Origin: Acinetobacter puyangensis | GTDB taxonomy: Bacteria; Pseudomonadota; Gammaproteobacteria; Pseudomonadales; Moraxellaceae | DNA length: 64,000 bases | NCBI RefSeq assembly: GCF_900096995.1 | Contig: NZ_OANT01000004.1 | Location: 309,722-373,721 of the forward strand | Reading direction: 5' to 3' | Shown: positions 21,305-30,208 of the stretch, one piece after another | Numbering within the stretch: the stretch's first letter is position 1 | Layout of the letters: each line of letters starts with the position of its first letter | Position numbers and translations under genes: made by a program | The notes under the pieces: generated by a model | Database searches by the model: none | Seen by the model: the letters and a program-made list of their open reading frames with translations, nothing else | What the model was told of the DNA's origin: nothing

Positions 21305-22339
21305 ATGCGAAGACAAGAATTAGACCTAATACGAAACGAATTTAAAACGACGAAAAATTTTCAGGTATTTATACTCAAGTATTTTGCAGTACCTCATAGA
21401 GAAGTACAGTACCTTGTTGCACAGGCGCAGTGGAAACAGATACAGCAAGAAACTGAACTTATTAAATATAATCGGGCAACTCAGAATTTTATTCAAAAAT
21501 ACAAGCTCCATCTACATGTAGAAATTCGTATTTTAGTGCTAAATGCAATGTATGCTCAGATAAAGAATCATCAGCATCAGTGGGCGCATGTGGCATTGAA
21601 CGATGCTTATAATGAAGTCATTGAATATGCTAAAAATTTAGATCAGCACGATACTACAGTTTGCCGAGTCCTTATTTATGCATACTGGTTCAAGACTATG
21701 AGTTTAAAGCATAAAGATCAATTTAAGGCACAATATTTTTTGCATAAAATCAAGGCTCTTGATCAATCTCTGCAATTGGATGACGTTACTAAACAATATA
21801 TATTGCAAGCGGATATCCTGTTGATGTTCATGCTGATTGAGAAACAGCAGACACAATTTCCGGCTGAGCATTTTTATCGAATATTAAATCAATTTGATCG
21901 TCATCAGGATGTCGGTCTACATATTCAATTTAAGAACTTAATTGGTGTTTATATTTATCAAAAGATTGATCTGGCTCGACCGATCAAAAATTATGGTGAA
22001 ATTAAAATTTTTTTAGACTATCTTGATGAGCACAGCGCATTAAATATGATGCTATTGCAATTGGATGAACCAAAAGTTGAACAGCTTGTATTAATCAGAA
22101 TTGCGTTCTTATATTGGTTATCGGGTAAATCCGACGAAAGTGAAGCATTTATATTGGCTTATTTTCATCATTTACCCTCCGCAATTGATTTAATTGCATT
22201 GGTGAAACAACGCTATTATTTTTCTTCACAAGATGCTCAGTATAATTTTATTGAGCTTATTCAACTAACTTTTGAAAAATATAAAAATTTAAATAAATAT
22301 AGGCAATTGTTTAAAAGTTATAAAGATCGTGACGAGTAG
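21305..22339 (+). CDS. uncharacterised alpha-helical protein
   Basis: A 344-residue protein that I do not recognise. It has no signal peptide or membrane segment. It is rich in Gln, Lys, Leu and Tyr, with repeated amphipathic helix pairs such as HLHVEIRILVLNAMYAQIKNHQHQWAHVALNDAYNEV, which resemble a TPR-like solenoid but with no clear consensus. The coding sequence is lower in G+C than the neighbouring TCA genes. No strong Shine-Dalgarno precedes ATG 21305. It stands between the sucD terminator and a 267-bp structured repeat, so it may be accessory or transferred DNA. Confidence 0.65.
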   Translation: MRRQELDLIRNEFKTTKNFQVFILKYFAVPHREVQYLVAQAQWKQIQQETELIKYNRATQNFIQKYKLHLHVEIRILVLNAMYAQIKNHQHQWAHVALNDAYNEVIEYAKNLDQHDTTVCRVLIYAYWFKTMSLKHKDQFKAQYFLHKIKALDQSLQLDDVTKQYILQADILLMFMLIEKQQTQFPAEHFYRILNQFDRHQDVGLHIQFKNLIGVYIYQKIDLARPIKNYGEIKIFLDYLDEHSALNMMLLQLDEPKVEQLVLIRIAFLYWLSGKSDESEAFILAYFHHLPSAIDLIALVKQRYYFSSQDAQYNFIELIQLTFEKYKNLNKYRQLFKSYKDRDE

Positions 22340-22399
22340 TATCCAGAGTAAAGTGATATGGAAAATGGATATAAATGAATGAAGTGGGCAGGTAAATTA

Positions 22400-22666
22400 G
22401 GGTCTGTTGACATTTGATAAATAGATTGCGTTGTAGGCTAAAATTTCTTCAGACTAGGCACAAAGCGAAGGCAATGGCTATTCCCTTGTCGAGCTTTGTA
22501 ACGACGTATGGGGGAATTTTAACCACAACCCTTTGGGACAGGGTTGTTTTTTGACACTACTGCGTTATGAATAGTTCATTTAGAATAACTAAATTTCACT
22601 ATTCATGCCTTGTATTACCTAAAAAACAACCACTGTCGCAATCATAGACGAAATGTCAACAGACCC
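22400..22666. repeat. 267-bp structured MITE-like element, copy 1
   Basis: Perfect 16-base terminal inverted repeats GGGTCTGTTGACATTT (22400-22415) and AAATGTCAACAGACCC (22651-22666) are flanked by TA on both sides (22398-22399 and 22667-22668), consistent with a TA target duplication. There is no transposase. Internal folds: H1 ACAAAGC/GCTTTGT (22460-22466 with 22493-22499), H2 ACAGGGTTGTTTTTT/AAAAAACAACCACTGT (22538-22552 with 22621-22636, one bulged A), and H3 ATGAATAGT/ACTATTCAT (22567-22575 with 22598-22606) inside H2. A second copy is at 54949-55215: same length, no gaps, 44 differences by hand count. H1 and H2 are kept by compensatory changes. Confidence 0.88.
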
Positions 22667-22703
22667 TATATTTATAAGAAAATAAGTTGTGAATTGTGTA
22701 GAT

Positions 22704-22736
22704 AAAAAAAACGCAATGATTGGGGTGATCATTGCG
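22704..22736 (-). terminator. intrinsic terminator, minus strand
   Basis: On the minus strand CGCAATGAT, a seven-base loop and ATCATTGCG form a 9-bp stem followed by eight T (after one intervening base). It lies about 170 bases after the trpS stop and could be its final terminator. Confidence 0.7.
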
Positions 22737-22843
22737 CCATAATAACTTGCTTGGGGTATAAAATTAAGTCTTTGCTTAACTTGTTAAAAGTATTATGTAG
22801 CAACATCTAAAAAATTACTTTGGTAAACGCGTAAACGAATGTT

Positions 22844-22879
22844 AAAACAGGTAATTATTGTGATTAAACTACCTGTTTT
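22844..22879. terminator. inverted repeat downstream of trpS
   Basis: AAAACAGGTA (22844-22853) and TACCTGTTTT (22870-22879) are a perfect 10-bp inverted repeat with a 16-base loop. A/T runs lie on both arms, and it is the first hairpin after the trpS stop codon. Confidence 0.6.
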
Positions 22880-22904
22880 GTTACTTAATTAACGCAGTGC
22901 AACA

Positions 22905-23918
22905 TTAAAAACGAAAAAGCCCTAAACCTGCTTTAACTTCATCGAGAGTTTGCTGGGTAATCTGGCGGCATTTATCGGTACCATCATGTAATACATCCAT
23001 CACATAGGTTGGATCTTTGGCCAGTTCGTTACGGCGTTCACGAATGGGTTCGATCAATTCTTTTAGTACTGCTTCTAGACGTTTTTTCACTGTACCATCA
23101 CCCAAACCACCACGCCGATAGTGGGCTTTTAATTCTGCAACTTCTTCTTTATTGGGATCAAATGCATCTAGATAGGTAAACACCACATTGCCTTCAACTT
23201 GGCCTGGATCTTCAATACGTAAATGATTGGGATCGGTATACATGGCATTGACTGCTTTTTTGATGTCTTTATCGGTGGCATTCAATACAATAGTATTACC
23301 TAGAGATTTGGACATTTTGGCCTTACCATCGAAGCCGGGCAAGCGTCCAACTGTTGATAACAGTGCCTGACATTCTGGTAAGACATTCTGGCCAATCTGA
23401 CGATTGACACGGCGCACCACTTCATTGGTCTGCTCAATCATCGGAATTTGGTCTTCGCCGACAGGAACGATTGTGGCTTTAAAGGCGGTAATGTCTGCGG
23501 CTTGTGAAACTGGATAGCAAAGAAACCCGGCAGGAATATCCCGTTCAAAACCACGCATTTGAATTTCAGACTTAATGGTCGGGTTACGTTCTAGACGGGC
23601 AACCGTGACAAAATTCATATAGTAGCTGGTGAGCTCAAACAAGGCGGGTAAGCAGGACTGAATACAGATGGTGGTTTTATTGGGGTCAATTCCAACTGCG
23701 AGATAATCCAGTGCAACTTCGATAATATTACGCTGTACTTTTTCAGGATTATCGGCATTGTCGGTCAATGCCTGTGTATCTGCCAGTAATAAATATTGTT
23801 GATGGGAATCCTGTAATCCGACACGCGTACGTAATGAACCTGCAAAGTGTCCCAGGTGTAATTGTCCTGTTGGACGATCTCCCGTTAAAATGATTGGACG
23901 TTCTACAGCTTGATTCAT
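22905..23918 (-). CDS. trpS: tryptophanyl-tRNA synthetase
   Basis: A class I aminoacyl-tRNA synthetase of 337 residues. TGDRPTGQLHLGHFAGSL has the HIGH-type motif and AKMSKSLGNTI the KMSKS loop. The frame is open to 23930, but ATG 23918 (MNQAVERPIILTGDRPTG) has GGGAG six bases upstream, which decides the start. It charges tRNA-Trp. It is a single-gene unit, transcribed towards the 267-bp repeat, with two possible terminators in the 240 bases after its stop. Confidence 0.96.
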   Translation of the reverse strand: MNQAVERPIILTGDRPTGQLHLGHFAGSLRTRVGLQDSHQQYLLLADTQALTDNADNPEKVQRNIIEVALDYLAVGIDPNKTTICIQSCLPALFELTSYYMNFVTVARLERNPTIKSEIQMRGFERDIPAGFLCYPVSQAADITAFKATIVPVGEDQIPMIEQTNEVVRRVNRQIGQNVLPECQALLSTVGRLPGFDGKAKMSKSLGNTIVLNATDKDIKKAVNAMYTDPNHLRIEDPGQVEGNVVFTYLDAFDPNKEEVAELKAHYRRGGLGDGTVKKRLEAVLKELIEPIRERRNELAKDPTYVMDVLHDGTDKCRQITQQTLDEVKAGLGLFRF

Positions 23919-24075
23919 GACGACTCCCATTTTCGATATATAATAAATATGTTGGCATTGTAATTAGAGTTGCTCTGAAAGCCTAGTTATTCTTTTGCAA
24001 CAAAAGTAAAAATAGCAAAAATTATGAATTGGGCTACACTTTCTAGGAGTCAATGGTAAAGATGAGGATAGAATA

Positions 24076-24478
24076 ATGAAAAGAATCATGCTAACTGCCA
24101 TATTACTGTCGTTATATGGCATCACCTTGAGTGCACCTGTAACCTATAAATCGGTATATAAAGAACCTAAAAAAACAGCTACCCAGCCAAATTATGTTGC
24201 ACCTGATGACCGATATCCCAATCGCACCCATCTATTCTTATCCGCCTAGACAGCCTTTGCCTTCACAGCGGCCTCAAGTTGCTGTGGTTACACCGAATGT
24301 TCAGGTTTATATTGCAGCTCAACCGCAGTATCATTATCAAAGTAGTGAAGAAGTCTATTTACCTTATGGTGGAACCTATAAAAAAACCACAGAATATTTG
24401 CCACAATATCCGATCCATACTGCACCGCCACCACGAGATGCGATAATTATTCATCAGGGATATTATGATGCCCAATAA
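24076..24478 (+). pseudogene. frameshifted small secreted Pro/Tyr-rich protein
   Basis: ATG 24076 begins MKRIMLTAILLSLYGITLSA, a clear signal peptide, and reads on for 57 codons to a TAG after an out-of-frame HLFLSA tail. The next frame continues without a gap as IAPIYSYPPRQPLPSQRP to the TAA at 24476-24478, rich in Pro, Gln and Tyr. Removing one C from CCC at 24217-24219 joins the frames (DRYPIAPIYSYPPRQ) into one protein of about 133 residues. The total length of 403 bases equals 134 codons plus one base. This is a real frameshift, phase variation or a sequencing error; function is unknown. Confidence 0.65.
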
Positions 24479-24570
24479 AATACCAAAAAAGTGCATTTAT
24501 TGACAAAAAAGCTATCTGCTGACTAAATTTTAAAATTACAATGATGCCAAACACAATCAGGATAAAAGTT

Positions 24571-25515
24571 ATGGCAAGTAGTTTGTTACTACTGTTGGAT
24601 GATATTGCAACAGTGCTAGATGATGTTGCCGTGATGAGCAAAATGGCTGCCAAAAAAACTGCTGGGGTATTGGGTGATGATCTGGCACTCAATGCACAAC
24701 AGGTGAGTGGGGTGCGCTCGGAACGGGAGTTGCCGATTGTCTGGAAAGTTGCAAAAGGTTCTTTTGTCAATAAATTGATATTGGTGCCCTTGGCATTGTT
24801 TATTAGCTGGATTGCGCCAGCTTTAATTAATCCATTGCTGGTGATTGGTGGTCTATTTTTATGTTATGAAGGCGTAGAAAAAATCATTCATACCATTCAG
24901 CATAAAAAGAATCCTCAGGCAAAACAGGATGTCCAAGTGGCACAGCAACAATTGCTAAAGGACGAAACATCATTAAGGCAATTTGAAAATGATAAGATTA
25001 AAGGTGCAATACGTACCGATTTTATTTTATCGGCTGAAATTGTTGTGATTACTTTGGGGACTATTTCGATAGCAGCACCTTTCCTGACTAAACTCAGTGT
25101 ATTATCTCTCATTGCAATTGTTATGACGATCGGGGTTTATGGGCTGGTGGCATTGATTGTTAAAATTGATGATATTGGTCTGTACCTGAATGAAACCAAA
25201 CAGGGTATTCAGGCGGCATTTGGTCGGGGCCTATTAAGTTTTGCCCCAATTTTAATGAAAACCTTGTCAATTGTCGGCACGATTGCTATGTTTCTAGTGG
25301 GTGGTGGTATTATTAGCCACGCTGTACCATTTTTACATCATATGACAGAAGATGCTGTGGATTACTCCGAGCATTTGCCTGCGGTGGGGAGTATTGTCGG
25401 GGCATTAACGCCTACGCTGATTAATTTTGCCATTGGCGCAGTCGCGGGTTTAATTGTTGTGGTCATCGTTAGCTTGTTGAAGAAAGTTTTTTCTAAAAAA
25501 CAACAATCACATTAA
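24571..25515 (+). CDS. DUF808 family inner membrane protein (YedI-like)
   Basis: A 314-residue protein. [47 protein letters not shown] matches the N-terminal signature of the YedI/DUF808 family. About six hydrophobic segments follow, including [19 protein letters not shown] and two conserved ones near the C-terminus. ATG 24571 is chosen because AGGATAAAAGTT precedes it; the open frame begins 10 codons earlier. The family function is unknown. It lies 21 bases before the YpfJ-like gene, so co-transcription is likely. Confidence 0.85.
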   Translation: MASSLLLLLDDIATVLDDVAVMSKMAAKKTAGVLGDDLALNAQQVSGVRSERELPIVWKVAKGSFVNKLILVPLALFISWIAPALINPLLVIGGLFLCYEGVEKIIHTIQHKKNPQAKQDVQVAQQQLLKDETSLRQFENDKIKGAIRTDFILSAEIVVITLGTISIAAPFLTKLSVLSLIAIVMTIGVYGLVALIVKIDDIGLYLNETKQGIQAAFGRGLLSFAPILMKTLSIVGTIAMFLVGGGIISHAVPFLHHMTEDAVDYSEHLPAVGSIVGALTPTLINFAIGAVAGLIVVVIVSLLKKVFSKKQQSH

Positions 25516-25536
25516 CTTTGTAGATAAGGTGTCGTT

Positions 25537-26445
25537 ATGCGCTGGAAAGGTCGTCGGGAAAGTAACAATATTGAGGATCGTCGTGGTGGTGGCGGTGCCA
25601 AAGTGGGTGGTGGCATTAGTATCATTGGATTGGTGGTGGCTTTTGTCGCCTGGAAATTCTTCGGTGTGGATCCGCAACAGGCTTATCAGGCCACGCAGCA
25701 AGTGACACAACAGGCCAGCAGTCAATCACAAACAGCACCGACAAATGAAACAGCGGATCAGCAGGAAGCCAGACAATTTGTGGCGACTATTTTGGCCGAT
25801 ACCGAAGATACTTGGACTGATATCTTTAAGCAACATGGTGAAACCTATGTAAATCCCGGTTTGGTTTTATACAACAATGCAACCCCAACAGGCTGTGGTA
25901 CTGGGCAATCTGCCATGGGGCCATTTTATTGTCCCGCAGATCAAAAAGTATATATCGATACTTCATTTTTTCAAGAAATGCGTAGCCAAATGGGGATTAC
26001 CGGTGACAAAAATAATTCGGAGCTTTCCCGTAATGATCAGGCCGGAGATTTTGCTCTGGCTTATGTGATTGCACATGAAGTGGGTCATCATGTACAAACT
26101 TTATTGGGCATTTCGCAACAGGTCAATCAGGCACGTGCCAGTGCCAGTCAGGCACAGGGCAATCAACTTTCTGTGCGTCAGGAATTACAGGCCGATTGTT
26201 TTGCCGGACTCTGGGCGAATCATACCCAGCAACGTACCCAATTTTTAGAGCAGGGGGATATTGCTGAAGCTATGGATGCCGCAGAGAAAATTGGTGATGA
26301 TTATTTGCAACGCAAAGCACGAGGTGCAATTGTACCAGACAGCTTTACCCACGGGACCAGTGCACAGCGCCAGCGCTGGTTTGAGCGTGGCTATCAGTCA
26401 GGTGATATCAATCAGTGTGATAGCTTTAGCGCTCAACAGCTTTAA
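25537..26445 (+). CDS. YpfJ family neutral zinc metallopeptidase
   Basis: A 302-residue protein with MRWKGRRESNNIEDRRGGG at the N-terminus, one hydrophobic segment (about residues 28-43), a Gln/Thr-rich linker, and a domain containing HEVGHH at residues 180-185, with HE-x-x-H as the metal site. NPGLVLYNNATPTGCGTGQSAMGPFYCP and RQELQADCFAGLWANH (likely third ligand) are signatures of the putative neutral zinc metallopeptidase family. It is probably anchored in the inner membrane with the catalytic part outside. The substrate is unknown. Confidence 0.9.
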   Translation: MRWKGRRESNNIEDRRGGGGAKVGGGISIIGLVVAFVAWKFFGVDPQQAYQATQQVTQQASSQSQTAPTNETADQQEARQFVATILADTEDTWTDIFKQHGETYVNPGLVLYNNATPTGCGTGQSAMGPFYCPADQKVYIDTSFFQEMRSQMGITGDKNNSELSRNDQAGDFALAYVIAHEVGHHVQTLLGISQQVNQARASASQAQGNQLSVRQELQADCFAGLWANHTQQRTQFLEQGDIAEAMDAAEKIGDDYLQRKARGAIVPDSFTHGTSAQRQRWFERGYQSGDINQCDSFSAQQL

Positions 26446-26512
26446 TCAACTTTTTACGATGAATAACAGATTGTAAAAGATCCTCTTTGTCCGGATAGAC
26501 TGAGCCAGAACA

Positions 26513-27247
26513 ATGCTTAAACACCAGTTACGCGCCATATTATTTGATCTGGATAATACCTTGACCCATCGGGGGAAAAGTATCCGGCGCTTTAGTGAAT
26601 ATTTTTCTCAGGTTTATCAAACAGACTTGGTACAGATTGATATTGATGTGATCGAAAAAATTATTCATCGTATAGATCAAGGCGGTTATCCCAAGGTTGA
26701 GTTATTAACCCATAAAACCATTGGTCATTCGGTTGCGTATGCTTTAGTTCAGGAATTGCATTGGCAGCGAAAACCGGATTTAGATGAGTTGGCTGAATTG
26801 TGGTTTACTCAATTTGGCTTGTGTGCGGTATTAATGGCTGGGGCAGAGCAAGTCTTACAACAATTAAAATCACAGGGTTTTAAACTGGCAATTGTCTCCA
26901 ATGGCGGTCATGCCACACGGCTTAAAATTATCGAAGGTTTAGGCATACAACATTATTTTGATATGATTGTTAGTTCGGAATCTGTTGGCATTAAAAAACC
27001 AGCGCCTGGAATTTTTCAATATGTTGCAAATAATTTACAGGTTTTACCGCAACAATGCTTATTTATCGGTGATCATCCGGTGAATGATATTTTTGGTGCT
27101 CGTCGGGCAGGCATGCACGCCTTGATGCTGCAAGGATTTCATGATCAGGTTGATGACCAAGTGGTTTTGATTGAATCCCTCGATGAAATTTTACAGCATA
27201 TCGAATTTAACGCTGCCTGTTGGTATGACCAAGGTGATCGTGGGTAA
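26513..27247 (+). CDS. HAD superfamily hydrolase
   Basis: A 244-residue protein. LFDLDNTLTHRG (nucleophile Asp12, acid Asp14) is HAD motif I, IVSNGG is motif II, SVGIKKPAPGIFQYV contains the motif III Lys, and FIGDHPVNDIFGARRAGM is motif IV. The four-helix cap insert between motifs I and II places it in subfamily I, with phosphoglycolate or nucleotide phosphatases as possible relatives. The substrate cannot be assigned. It starts 68 bases after the YpfJ-like gene. Confidence 0.85.
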   Translation: MLKHQLRAILFDLDNTLTHRGKSIRRFSEYFSQVYQTDLVQIDIDVIEKIIHRIDQGGYPKVELLTHKTIGHSVAYALVQELHWQRKPDLDELAELWFTQFGLCAVLMAGAEQVLQQLKSQGFKLAIVSNGGHATRLKIIEGLGIQHYFDMIVSSESVGIKKPAPGIFQYVANNLQVLPQQCLFIGDHPVNDIFGARRAGMHALMLQGFHDQVDDQVVLIESLDEILQHIEFNAACWYDQGDRG

Positions 27248-27306
27248 TATGAAAAAAATCCATTCATTTTTTAACGATCAAAATAATTGAAATGATCATT
27301 TTCCTA

Positions 27307-27430
27307 TTATAAAAGACGCCGTATTCTTCCTCCAAAGCCACCGTTTGTTACGGTTTGCCTGACTAAACTGCCATTGGCTTTATATTGCCAAACAATGTTT
27401 AAATCCCAATCAAGCCTAGTTATTGAGAAT
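27307..27430 (-). pseudogene. possible 3' remnant of a gene
   Basis: The minus strand reads LDWDLNIVWQYKANGSLVRQ, then TVTNGGFGGRIRRLL and TAA at 27309-27307. It runs about 38 codons from an in-frame stop with no start codon, and its composition is protein-like rather than random. It may be the tail of a decayed gene. The rest of the 300-base gap between the HAD gene and yqiJ shows only A/T-rich sequence. Confidence 0.3.
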
Positions 27431-27551
27431 GATTTGTGTTATAAAATAACTTAAAATAAATCATTGATGTTGTTTTTAGAATTCTGATTTTACTACATTT
27501 ATTTATAACGATTTGATGAATTATCCAGTTCATTTATAAAGAGGGCCTCTG

Positions 27552-28205
27552 ATGTGGGAATTAATTACACAACCTGCAAATCTCTGGTTTTCCGTTGCCT
27601 TAACCATCATGCTGATGTTGGGTATTCTTGAAATTATCAATTTATTTGTGGGCGGTATTAGCGACTGGCTGGATCAACTTTTACCTGAAAGTCTGGCTGA
27701 TCATGCCACACCCGACGTTCATCTTGATGCGACCTCCACAGGTGCTTTTGTACAGTTTTTAACTTGGCTCTATATTGGCCGTGTACCTGTATTGATGTGG
27801 CTGGTAGTATTTTTAGCCTCATATGGTGTTGCTGGGCTTATTTTACAGCATATTTGGCTGGTGATTTTTAACCAATATTTAGCAGCATGGCTGGCTGGTA
27901 TCGTGGTATTTTTTCTGGTGTTGCCGATCGTACGTTATGTCTCGATGGGACTTTATCGCATCTTACCGAAAGATTTCACCACTGCCATTTATAGTGATGA
28001 ATTGATCGGTTCTGTGGCACAAATCGTGATTGGTGAAGCACGTCAGGGTTATCCTGCACAGGCCAAACTAAAAGACCAGTTTGGACAAACACACTATATT
28101 ATGGTCGAACCGGATCAGGATCAGGTGCTCAAACAGGGCCATGACATTTTATTGGTATCGAAACACAACACAATTTTTAAAGCAATCTTAAAGGATCAGA
28201 TTTAA
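27552..28205 (+). CDS. yqiJ: YqiJ-like inner membrane protein
   Basis: A 217-residue protein with three or four transmembrane helices in the first 140 residues (WFSVALTIMLMLGILEIINLFVGG; VPVLMWLVVFLASYGVAGLIL; LAAWLAGIVVFFLVLPIVRY) and a soluble C-terminal domain, IGSVAQIVIGEARQGYPAQAKLKDQFGQTHYIMVEP, that resembles an NfeD/OB-fold. It lies 54 bases before a yqiK-type flotillin, the conserved yqiJ-yqiK pairing. NfeD-like partners help place flotillins in membrane microdomains. The role here is inferred from this pairing. Confidence 0.82.
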   Translation: MWELITQPANLWFSVALTIMLMLGILEIINLFVGGISDWLDQLLPESLADHATPDVHLDATSTGAFVQFLTWLYIGRVPVLMWLVVFLASYGVAGLILQHIWLVIFNQYLAAWLAGIVVFFLVLPIVRYVSMGLYRILPKDFTTAIYSDELIGSVAQIVIGEARQGYPAQAKLKDQFGQTHYIMVEPDQDQVLKQGHDILLVSKHNTIFKAILKDQI

Positions 28206-28259
28206 TCCGGTATAGGGATTGCAAAATTTTAACAACAATTTGAATTGGGACTGTAGCAA

Positions 28260-29960
28260 ATGATTGAAATATTGATTTTGGCCGGTGCGATATTACTCGG
28301 ACTGATTATTCTTGGGGTGATTTTGGCACGACTATATCGCCGTTCGAGTAAGGAAGTGTCTTTTGTTCGTACTGGCTTTGGTGGTGAAAAGGTTATTTTA
28401 AATGGGGGGGCATTGGTTCTGCCGATTTTGCATGAAATTATCCCTGTGAATATGAATACTTTGCGTCTCGAAGTACGTCGTGCTGCTGATCAGGCATTGA
28501 TTACCCGTGACCGTATGCGAGTTGATGTGATGGCAGAGTTTTACGTGAGGGTTAAACCGACCGCAGAATCTATCGCTACAGCAGCACAGACACTGGGACA
28601 AAAAACCATGTCGCCACAGGAGTTAAAGGATCTGGTCGAAGGGAAATTTGTTGATTCCTTACGTGCTGTTGCTGCGGAAATGGCAATGGAAGAATTACAC
28701 GAAAAACGGGTGGATTTTGTACAAAAAGTTCAACAAGTGGTGTCTGAGGATTTATCCAAAAATGGTCTGGAACTGGAAACAGTATCTCTCACCGGTTTGG
28801 ATCAAACCAGCTTTAAGTTCTTTAATCCACAAAATGCGTTTGATGCCGAAGGTTTAACCAAACTGACAGAAACCATCGAAGATCGTCGTAAAAAACGTAA
28901 TGACATTGAACAAGACGCTGATCTTGCCATTCGTGCTAAAAACCTTGAAGCAGAACAAGCACGTTTGCAAATTTCTCGTGAAGAAGAATATGCAAAAATG
29001 CAGCAAGAACGTGAAGTGGCGATTCGTAAAGCCGAACAAATGGCAGAAATTGCCTCACAGGAATCAGCCAAAAAACGTGAGGCAGAAGAAGCCCGCATTG
29101 CTGCTGAACGTGAAGTGGAATTAAGACGTATTGCCGCAGCCCGTGATGTGGAAAATGAAAATATTCAAAAATCACAGGCTATTGAGCGTGCGACGGTAGA
29201 GCAGAAAAAAACCATTGAATTGGCTGAACAGGATCGTGCCATTGCCATTGCGGAAAAATCCCGTGCCGAATCGGAAGCAAAAGCCCAAGCCGATAAAGCC
29301 CGTGCCGAAGCAGTAAAAGCCGAAGAAGAAGTCATTACTGTACGGGAAACACAACGTGCCGAACGACAAAAAGCAGTCGAACTGGTAGCAGCGAAACAGG
29401 CAGCAGAAAAAGATGCGATTGCGATTACGGTTGCTGCCGATGCAGGGAAAAAGGCCGCCGCTGATGAAGCTGAAGCAGTGCGTATTGCTGCCGAAGCTGA
29501 GGCTGAAAAAGTACGCTTAAACGCCAAAGGTGAAGCCGATGCCAAAGTCTTGCTGGCACAGGCATTGGAGAAACAATATCAGGTGGATGCTGAAGGGACA
29601 CGAGCAGTCAATGAAGCGGCGAATGTCTTGTCTGCCGAACAGGTGGAAATGCAGGTACGTCTGGCATTACTTAAGCATTTACCCGATATTATTCGTGAAA
29701 GTGTTAAACCGATGGAAAATATTGATGACATCAAAATTTTACAGGTCAATGGCTTAAATGGTTTTGCCGGAACGACAGCATCAGTTGAAAATAGTGACAA
29801 TGGCAATAGTAATGCATCATTATCCGATCAGGTGGTGAATAGTGCTTTGCGTTATCGTTCTCAAGCCCCATTAATTGATAGTCTAATGAATGAACTGGGC
29901 TTACAGGGTGGCGATATTAATGGTCTGACTCAAGGGTTAAAGCCAAAAGCTGATAAATAA
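28260..29960 (+). CDS. yqiK: YqiK-type flotillin
   Basis: A 566-residue protein. One N-terminal membrane helix (residues 2-24) is followed by the SPFH/band 7 domain (about 25-200, KEVSFVRTGFGGEKVILNGGALVLPILHEIIPV) and a long Ala/Glu/Lys/Arg coiled coil (about 205-440) typical of flotillins. The C-terminal part reads VLSAEQVEMQVRLALLKHLPDIIRESVKPMENIDDIKIL. It should scaffold membrane microdomains together with the YqiJ-like protein. The coiled coil creates several long spurious frames on the other strand. Confidence 0.92.
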   Translation: MIEILILAGAILLGLIILGVILARLYRRSSKEVSFVRTGFGGEKVILNGGALVLPILHEIIPVNMNTLRLEVRRAADQALITRDRMRVDVMAEFYVRVKPTAESIATAAQTLGQKTMSPQELKDLVEGKFVDSLRAVAAEMAMEELHEKRVDFVQKVQQVVSEDLSKNGLELETVSLTGLDQTSFKFFNPQNAFDAEGLTKLTETIEDRRKKRNDIEQDADLAIRAKNLEAEQARLQISREEEYAKMQQEREVAIRKAEQMAEIASQESAKKREAEEARIAAEREVELRRIAAARDVENENIQKSQAIERATVEQKKTIELAEQDRAIAIAEKSRAESEAKAQADKARAEAVKAEEEVITVRETQRAERQKAVELVAAKQAAEKDAIAITVAADAGKKAAADEAEAVRIAAEAEAEKVRLNAKGEADAKVLLAQALEKQYQVDAEGTRAVNEAANVLSAEQVEMQVRLALLKHLPDIIRESVKPMENIDDIKILQVNGLNGFAGTTASVENSDNGNSNASLSDQVVNSALRYRSQAPLIDSLMNELGLQGGDINGLTQGLKPKADK

Positions 29961-29973
29961 TCCAATATGAGAA

Positions 29974-30000
29974 AAGAGCTTCATTTATGGAGCTTTTTTT
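29974..30000 (+). terminator. intrinsic terminator after yqiK
   Basis: AAGAGCTTCAT and ATGGAGCTTTT pair around TT with two G-T wobbles, and the downstream arm runs into a T-tract. Confidence 0.78.
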
Positions 30001-30208
30001 GTGAAAATATAATCATATCCAGACCTGAATCGAAGCAAAAGCCAAAAAACAACAGCTCAATTGTATGGTGTATTCGGTGGTGTGTGCAGGGCAAAGAGTT
30101 AAAGATAATTCTAGTGATGACATCGTGGTGTAGTGATCTATAATATCACTTGACAGTAATAAAATAACTTTAAATAATAAGCTAGTCTATCTAGCTGAAT
30201 AAGGTGAA

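Noticed and set aside
22407..22412. TTGACA within the left end of the 267-bp repeat as a -35 box
   Set aside because: No -10 box stands at 16-18 bases, and copy 2 has TTAACA, so a promoter is not conserved.
29165..29545. Long minus-strand frame opposite yqiK
   Set aside because: It is a by-product of the Ala/Glu/Lys coiled-coil codons of yqiK; its composition (Ala/Ser/Phe runs) is not natural.
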